From: Bacteriovorax sp.
GTDB lineage: Bacteria; Bdellovibrionota; Bacteriovoracia; Bacteriovoracales; Bacteriovoracaceae
Direction: 5' to 3'
Length of the DNA: 11,006 bases
Assembly: GCA_030654205.1 (NCBI GenBank)
Contig: JAURXW010000032.1
Coordinates: forward strand, 1-11,006
Position numbers and translations under genes: made by a program. Shown one piece after another: positions 6,304-11,006 of the stretch; position 1 is the first letter of the stretch, and each line of letters opens with the position of its first letter. Under the pieces are notes generated by a model that did not search any database, was not told where the DNA came from, and worked only from the letters and a program-made list of their open reading frames with translations.

Positions 6304-7506
6304 TTAATCAATACCAAATTTTAAAGCTTGAATTCCCGGAAGTGATCCGTTTTCGATGTATTCTAAACTAGCACCACCGCCAGTTGAAATATGTGACATC
6401 TTATCCGATAAGCCAGACATTTTAACTGCGTTGACCGAGTCTCCTCCTCCAACAAAAGTAAAGGCATCCAAAGAAGCCAAAACTTTCGCAATCCCTAAAG
6501 TTCCTTTGGCGAAATTTGGATTTTCAAAAAGTCCCATTGGCCCATTCCACATAACTGTTTTAGCCGTTCGTAAATAGTCGGTAAAATTTTGTAAAGTTGA
6601 AGGACCGATATCAAGACCGATTTTTCCTTCGGGAATACTCACTTGTCCAACGTCTTCAGGAGCTCCGCCAAAAGTGGCAGAAACAATATGGTCACTTGGT
6701 AAAACTATTTTTCCTTTTCCAGGAGTCCCAAGAATTCTGCGGGCAAGAATAACATCCTCATTAGTGCAAAGAGAATTTCCAACCTCGTGACCTTGAGCTT
6801 TTAAAAATGGATAGGCCATCGCCCCACCAATAAGAATTTTATCAACTGAAACTAAAAGAAGTTCAATTATTTTAATTTTATCACTTACTTTAGCTCCGCC
6901 AACAATGGCCACAAATGGCTTGGCCGGATCTTTAATGATTTTATCAAGTGCTTCAATTTCGCGCTTTAATAACAATCCACCATAGGCTTTATTTTTAAAA
7001 AAGGCGTTGATCTCATAAGTTGAAGCGTGCTTTCTATGGGCCGCTCCGAAAGCGTCGAAAACAAATACATCACCATATGTCGAAAGTATTCGCGCGAAAT
7101 CGCGATCGTTTTCTTCTTCTTCAGGGTGAAAGCGAAGGTTTTGCAACATTACTATTTTTGATTCATTCAAACCAAGTAACGTTTTAATTCCGCGATCAAG
7201 CGCCGTTTCAGTTAACAAAACTTCTTGCCCTAATTTTTCGGCGAGATATTTAGCCACCGGCTCAAGCGAATACTTAGGATCTACTTTTCCTTTTGGACGT
7301 CCAAAATGACTAATTAAAATTAATTTTTTAGGTTTTAATTCTAAAATAGCATTGATCGTTTCAAGTGATTCATCGATACGTGTTGTATCGGCAATTTTGC
7401 TTGGATCATTTTTATCCATTGGCACATTAAAATCAAAACGCACTAAAACTTTTTTGTCTTTTGCATTTAACTTGAAACTTTCATCAGTAATATATTTTAA
7501 AGCCAT
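6304..7506 (-). CDS. pgk: Phosphoglycerate kinase
   Basis: A complete 400-residue two-domain kinase that transfers phosphate between 1,3-bisphosphoglycerate and ADP in the cytoplasm. The N-terminal domain has VLVRFDFNVP (20-29), Arg43 in TTRIDESLETI, the substrate loop SHFGRPKGK (66-74), NLRFHPEEE (123-131) and DAFGAAHRKHAS (151-162). The nucleotide domain has VGGAKVSDK (202-210), GGAMAYPFL (227-235), NGPMGLFE (321-328), GGGDS (353-357) and STGGGASLE (374-382). The start is 3 nt after the gap stop. Its Shine-Dalgarno AAAGGA is provided by the last codons of gap (AAA GGA CTT TAA), suggesting tight coupling. No anomalies were seen. Confidence 0.98.
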   Translation of the reverse strand: MALKYITDESFKLNAKDKKVLVRFDFNVPMDKNDPSKIADTTRIDESLETINAILELKPKKLILISHFGRPKGKVDPKYSLEPVAKYLAEKLGQEVLLTETALDRGIKTLLGLNESKIVMLQNLRFHPEEEENDRDFARILSTYGDVFVFDAFGAAHRKHASTYEINAFFKNKAYGGLLLKREIEALDKIIKDPAKPFVAIVGGAKVSDKIKIIELLLVSVDKILIGGAMAYPFLKAQGHEVGNSLCTNEDVILARRILGTPGKGKIVLPSDHIVSATFGGAPEDVGQVSIPEGKIGLDIGPSTLQNFTDYLRTAKTVMWNGPMGLFENPNFAKGTLGIAKVLASLDAFTFVGGGDSVNAVKMSGLSDKMSHISTGGGASLEYIENGSLPGIQALKFGID

Positions 7507-7509
7507 GAA

Positions 7510-8532
7510 TTAAAGTCCTTTACTCGCTATGAATTTTACTAGGTCTAGTACGCGATTTGAAAAGCCGCACTCATTGTCATACCAAGCTACAACTTTTACA
7601 TTGTTTCCGATGACGTTTGTAAGAGAAGCATCGACACATGATGAATGTCTCATTCCCATATAATCCACAGAAACTAATTCTTCCGTTTCAAAACGAAGTA
7701 TTCCTTTCAATGAAGTTTCACTTGCTTCTTTTAGAGCGGCATTGATTTCTTCTTTAGAGGCAGTCTTTTTTAAATTAGCAGTAAAATCGGTTAAAGAAAC
7801 ATTCGGAGTTGGAACTCGCACTGAATAACCATCGAGCTTACCTTTTAATTCAGGGATAATCTCACCAACAGTTTTGGCAGCTCCAGTTGTAGTAGGAATC
7901 ATTGATAGTCCGGCCGCCCTTGCCCGTCTTGGATCAGAGTGAGATCCATCTAAAAGCATCTGATCTGAAGTGTATGAATGAACTGTTGTCATAAATCCAT
8001 TTTCAATACCAAACTTATCATTAAGAACTTTTACAACAGGCGCTAAGCAGTTTGTAGTGCAACTAGCATTCGAAACAATATGGTGTTTAGCACTATCATA
8101 AGTGTTGTTATTTATTCCCATTACAAAAGTTGCATCTAAGTCTTTTCCCGGAGCACACATGATAACTTTTTTAACAGTTCCTTTCATATGTTTGCCAAGT
8201 CCGGCCTTATCTTTAAAAATTCCAGTTGCATCGATTACCACTTGAACACCTAAATCGCTCCAAGGAATCTCAGAAGGGTCTTTTTGGGTGTAAAATTTAA
8301 TCCCTTTACCATTAATGATTAAAGAATCTCCTTCAAATTTCGCTTCACTCGCGAAACGCCCGTGTACCGAATCGTACTTTAGCAAATGTAAATATTCTTT
8401 TGGATCACCGGGATTATTGACGGCCACTATTTCAAAATCGCTTTCAGCACGGTTAAAAAATTCACGAAGAACAGTGCGTCCAATGCGCCCCATTCCATTT
8501 ATAGCGACTTTCACTTTAGTATTATTCGTCAT
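7510..8532 (-). CDS. gap: Type I glyceraldehyde-3-phosphate dehydrogenase
   Basis: A complete 340-residue phosphorylating GAPDH converting glyceraldehyde 3-phosphate to 1,3-bisphosphoglycerate. The Rossmann motif is INGMGRIGR (11-19), the catalytic nucleophile is Cys158 in SNASCTTNC, the general base is His185 in TTVHSYTSDQ, and RVPTPNVS (239-246) and AWYDNECGFSNR (316-327) are also in place. The cofactor site is unusual. The residue after beta-2 that is normally Asp in NAD enzymes (IND) is Asn40 (VAVNN), and the Leu-Pro pair of NAD enzymes is Gly196-Ser197 in LLDGSHSD, resembling the Ala-Ser of NADP-using chloroplast GAPDH. NADP or dual use is therefore possible. GGAGG lies well placed before ATG 8532. 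This is the first gene of the operon and is divergent from the YhaM-type nuclease gene. Confidence 0.98.
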   Translation of the reverse strand: MTNNTKVKVAINGMGRIGRTVLREFFNRAESDFEIVAVNNPGDPKEYLHLLKYDSVHGRFASEAKFEGDSLIINGKGIKFYTQKDPSEIPWSDLGVQVVIDATGIFKDKAGLGKHMKGTVKKVIMCAPGKDLDATFVMGINNNTYDSAKHHIVSNASCTTNCLAPVVKVLNDKFGIENGFMTTVHSYTSDQMLLDGSHSDPRRARAAGLSMIPTTTGAAKTVGEIIPELKGKLDGYSVRVPTPNVSLTDFTANLKKTASKEEINAALKEASETSLKGILRFETEELVSVDYMGMRHSSCVDASLTNVIGNNVKVVAWYDNECGFSNRVLDLVKFIASKGL

Positions 8533-8637
8533 AGTAGGACCTCCAAGGCAAATTAGAATTTAATATGAGCGTTTTTTTGATTGCCTTACTATGCCATAAG
8601 GGCCGAGAATTGAATACTTAATTCCTAGGAGTTTCAC
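8533..8637. promoter_or_regulatory. Divergent promoter region between gap operon and YhaM-type gene, with inverted repeats
   Basis: This 105-bp spacer must carry the gap-operon promoter and probably that of the plus-strand nuclease gene. AAGGCAA (8545-8551) and TTGCCTT (8581-8587) form a perfect 7-bp inverted repeat with a 29-nt spacing. A further near-copy, TAAGGGC, lies at 8597-8603, and CCTTA/TAAGG (8584-8588, 8597-8601) form a second small palindrome. In the gap direction, one arm lies right beside the GGAGG ribosome site. A possible gap -10, TCTAAT, is at 8557-8552 but lacks a good -35. I could not assign a convincing promoter on the plus strand. Confidence 0.4.
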
Positions 8638-9708
8638 TTGAATAAAACACAATTTATTTCTCAACTCAATGCTAAAGATGATGTCTTATCACCGTTTTTG
8701 GTCAAATACATAGCCTTGTCAGAAGGAAAGGATGGCAAAAGCTATTTAAATGTTATTTTAGCTGACAATTCTGGCGAAATCGAAGCACGAAAATGGCAAG
8801 GTGCAGAGCTTGCTATCCAAAAAATCACTGCCGGGGATGTCGTTATTGTTAACGGAAAAATCAATCAATTCCAAGGGCGAATCCAATTAATTATCCAAGA
8901 AATGTCTAAGCTGGATGAATCGCAGTTTAAACGAGAAGATTATATTCAAAAGGCCGGTAGCGCTCCAGAGAAAATGTTTACCGATCTTTTGACCATCGTA
9001 AACTCTTTAGAAGAAATCTATATCCGCGATTTACTGCTTTCTATTTTAAATGATTTTGAAATCTCTCGACGATTAAAAATCTGGCAGGCAGGAAAAAGCA
9101 TTCACCATGCTTATCAATCTGGATTGCTTGAACATATTTTATCTTGCAGCCAATTAGCAGTTACACTTTCACCGCACTATAAGGTGAACCGATCATACGT
9201 CATTGCCGGTTGTATCTTGCATGATCTTTGTAAAATTTACGAACTCTCTGAAGGTCCAGTTGTTGAATACACTGATGAAGGAAAATTAATTGGTCACTTA
9301 GTAAAGGGATTAGAAATTGTTGATCATTATGCTGCCAAAATTAAAAACTTTCCCTATGCTGTTAAAACTCACATAAAACATATACTACTTTCTCATCACG
9401 GTGAATATGAATACGGCTCTCCAAAAATCCCTCACACAAGTGAAGCTTTTTTGGTTCACTTAATAGATTTAATGGATTCTAAAATGAGCTCATTCGAGCA
9501 AGTCAAAAAAGCTGATTCAAGTACAAATCATTGGAGTGGATTTGTGAAACATCTCGATCGCATCGTTTATAAAAACCAGCTACCTTCATTTACTAACTAC
9601 CTTATCGATGAAAACATGACTAACAATGAGAAGGCCTCGAAGTCTCAAGTTAATATCAAGAAAACAGCGATGGGAAATTTACTAAAAGATTACAAATTAG
9701 ATGAATAA
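8638..9708 (+). CDS. YhaM-type 3'-5' exoribonuclease (OB-fold plus HD domain)
   Basis: A complete 356-residue protein of the YhaM/Cbf1 family. Residues about 17-90 form an OB-fold nucleic-acid-binding domain (YLNVILADNSGEIEARKW, then DVVIVNGKINQFQGRIQL). Residues about 150-315 form an HD metal-dependent phosphohydrolase domain, with His166 in SGLLEHILS, HD at 195-196 in ILHDLCKIYE, His220, LSHHGEYEYGSP (251-262, HH at 253-254) and LIDLMDSKM (275-283). Family members trim short RNA and DNA 3' ends with Mn or Co. The C-terminal tail (about 320-356) is Lys-rich and likely flexible. The start is TTG at 8638 with AGGAG upstream. The next in-frame ATG is residue 89 and would remove the OB fold, so TTG is preferred. 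Such enzymes are best known from Firmicutes, but similar proteins occur more widely. Confidence 0.88.
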   Translation: MNKTQFISQLNAKDDVLSPFLVKYIALSEGKDGKSYLNVILADNSGEIEARKWQGAELAIQKITAGDVVIVNGKINQFQGRIQLIIQEMSKLDESQFKREDYIQKAGSAPEKMFTDLLTIVNSLEEIYIRDLLLSILNDFEISRRLKIWQAGKSIHHAYQSGLLEHILSCSQLAVTLSPHYKVNRSYVIAGCILHDLCKIYELSEGPVVEYTDEGKLIGHLVKGLEIVDHYAAKIKNFPYAVKTHIKHILLSHHGEYEYGSPKIPHTSEAFLVHLIDLMDSKMSSFEQVKKADSSTNHWSGFVKHLDRIVYKNQLPSFTNYLIDENMTNNEKASKSQVNIKKTAMGNLLKDYKLDE

Positions 9709-9710
9709 TA

Positions 9711-9742
9711 TTGCAATAGCTTAAAACGTGTTAAGATATAGT
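9711..9742 (+). promoter_or_regulatory. Possible promoter for the REC-HD-GYP gene
   Basis: TATAGT (9737-9742) matches the -10 consensus at five of six positions but ends only 4 nt before the ATG at 9747. The nearest -35-like hexamer, TTGCAA (9711-9716), lies 20 bp away, which is too far for a standard promoter. A less consensus -10, TAAGAT (9732-9737), gives 15-bp spacing. If TATAGT is used, the transcript would be essentially leaderless. Confidence 0.22.
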
Positions 9743-9746
9743 TCGT

Positions 9747-11006
9747 ATGAGCACAGTTAAAAACATATTACTGATTGATGACAATATTGATATCAGAGAA
9801 ATTATTTCAGTTAATTTAGAGTCTCAAGGCTACACAGTCATTCAGGCCAATAATGGCGCGGAAGCTCTCAATTTACTTGAAAATCAAAAATGGTATTGCA
9901 TTATTTCTGATCTTCAAATGCCCCACATCTCAGGCATAATGTTTTTAAAAATTATTCGTGAACGTGGGCTCAAGATTCCACTTATCTTTATTACTGGCTT
10001 TGATAATATTATTGAAACTGATGAGGCTTTTAAATTAGGAGCGCAAGCTTTTATCAGTAAGCCTTTTCAAAATAGCGAACTTTATGAAAAACTTATTGAA
10101 GTTGAATCTTATAATAATATTGTCAATCGTCCAGAAACCGAAATTGCACTAGAGGATTATTACTGTAAGGTTCATATTGACGAGTTCGTCACGGGAAAAA
10201 AAATTATTTATCCCGTTTTTTTAAAACTATCATCCTCGAAATTTGTCAGGATTGCCCATTCCGGCGAAGACTTAGATCAACAAAAAATCGATAAAATAAA
10301 AAAGCACGGTGTGGAATTTTTTTATTTAGAAAATGCGGATTATCACAATTATCTTAAAAGAAATATTTCTATTGCTAGAAGTCTTTTAAATTTTAAAGAA
10401 ATTAAAGATTCAAAAAAACGAGATTTTTTTGTTAGTATTTGTAAAAACATTGTCGAGTATGAATTTCATAGAGAATTAAATTCTGAAACTTTAGCGATGT
10501 CTTTGTTTGCTGTTCATAATACGCTCAAACTTGTCTCTGAGAAAAAAGATTTTTTTAATGCACTTCAATCTCTTCATGAGTTTTCTCCCACTGTTGTTGA
10601 GCATTCTTTATTAGTTTCTTTAATTGCATCTGCAATTGCTCTTCAATCGGAAGAATTCAATAACAAAACAGTTACCACTGTTTCATTGGCCGGACTTTTT
10701 CATGATTTTGGACTCAAAGAACTTCCCAAAGAATTAGAAAATATGCCAATCAATAAAATGAGCGCAGAAGAAGAAAAACTATTCAAGACTCATCCACAAT
10801 TGGGCTGCCAATTAATGGCCTCAATCAAAGATATGCCCGAAGTCATATCACAGGCCATACTTCATCATCATGAGCTCTCAGATGGGAGTGGTTACCCCTT
10901 CGGAATCGGTAGAATAAAAACTCATCCAATTGCCAGAATTTTGGCCATTGCTGACTTCTTGGCGACAAACTGGGCGCTTCAAGAAAATAAAGACGCTAGT
11001 TTTAAA
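9747..11006 (+). CDS. Response regulator with HD-GYP output domain, C-terminus outside window
   Basis: Read from ATG 9747, the frame is open for 420 codons to the right edge. Residues 1-118 are a receiver domain with acidic Asp11/Asp12, phosphoacceptor Asp55 in ISDLQMP, Thr83 and Lys105 in SKPF. Residues about 138-203 match the accessory module of the HD-GYP protein at 2761 (GKKIIYPVFLKL ... FVRIA ... IKKHGVEFFYLENADYHNYL), followed by a similar helical linker. The HD-GYP domain begins near 280: His286, HD at 319-320, HP at 349-350, HHH at 373-375 and GSGYP at 380-384. Two parts deviate. HDIGK is HDFGL, and the DxxDAxxSxRxY region is IADFLATNWALQ, lacking the second Asp and the Arg-Tyr. It may be a weakened or regulatory phosphodiesterase controlled by phosphorylation. 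No histidine kinase is in the window. It lies 38 nt after the nuclease gene and has no clear Shine-Dalgarno. Confidence 0.92.
   Translation, partial: MSTVKNILLIDDNIDIREIISVNLESQGYTVIQANNGAEALNLLENQKWYCIISDLQMPHISGIMFLKIIRERGLKIPLIFITGFDNIIETDEAFKLGAQAFISKPFQNSELYEKLIEVESYNNIVNRPETEIALEDYYCKVHIDEFVTGKKIIYPVFLKLSSSKFVRIAHSGEDLDQQKIDKIKKHGVEFFYLENADYHNYLKRNISIARSLLNFKEIKDSKKRDFFVSICKNIVEYEFHRELNSETLAMSLFAVHNTLKLVSEKKDFFNALQSLHEFSPTVVEHSLLVSLIASAIALQSEEFNNKTVTTVSLAGLFHDFGLKELPKELENMPINKMSAEEEKLFKTHPQLGCQLMASIKDMPEVISQAILHHHELSDGSGYPFGIGRIKTHPIARILAIADFLATNWALQENKDASFK

Noticed and set aside
1..11006. CRISPR arrays, insertion sequences, tRNA or rRNA genes, toxin-antitoxin or phage-defence modules
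   Set aside because: I saw no regularly spaced repeats, transposase motifs, structured RNA signatures or defence-type domains. The genes are housekeeping, transport, protease and signalling genes.

Overview
The window is an AT-rich stretch of bacterial chromosome, densely packed with ordinary-looking genes. There is no mobile element, CRISPR array, rRNA or tRNA that I can see. Several features point loosely to a Gram-negative, motile or developmentally complex bacterium, perhaps a Bdellovibrionota/Bacteriovorax-like lineage. These are two HD-GYP proteins sharing an unusual accessory domain, a probable lipoprotein S8 protease, and the gap-pgk-tpiA-secG order. The lineage call is an inference from gene style, not a demonstrated assignment.

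Layout. Positions 1-1344 (minus) hold the N-terminal 448 codons of a subtilisin-family protease that runs off the left edge. Positions 1425-2672 (minus) encode an MFS_3-type exporter. A short divergent spacer separates it from a complete HD-GYP cyclic-di-GMP phosphodiesterase (2761-3912, plus). That gene converges, with a 2-nt gap, on the last gene of a five-gene minus-strand operon. In transcription order the operon is gap (8532-7510), pgk (7506-6304), tpiA (6288-5530), secG (5448-5071) and a class V aminotransferase (5063-3915). Divergent from the operon is a YhaM-type OB-fold/HD 3'-5' exoribonuclease (8638-9708, TTG start). It is followed 38 nt later by a response regulator with an HD-GYP output domain (9747 to beyond the right edge).

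How the genes work together. gap, pgk and tpiA encode three consecutive enzymes of lower glycolysis/gluconeogenesis, and secG encodes the small membrane subunit of the SecYEG translocon. The linkage of secG to triose-phosphate metabolism is common in bacteria. The aminotransferase at the operon end has no obvious metabolic link and its substrate is unknown. The two HD-GYP proteins are paralogous beyond the catalytic domain: both carry a roughly 65-residue beta/alpha accessory module and a helical linker. One has an intact catalytic signature; the other is coupled to a phosphoacceptor domain and has eroded active-site motifs.

No intergenic stretch exceeds about 110 bases, so no large non-coding region is left unexplained. 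The points most worth a second look are the cofactor-site residues of the GAPDH, the shared accessory module and divergent active site of the HD-GYP pair, and inverted repeats in three intergenic spacers. I found no clear evidence for a wholly new multi-gene system.
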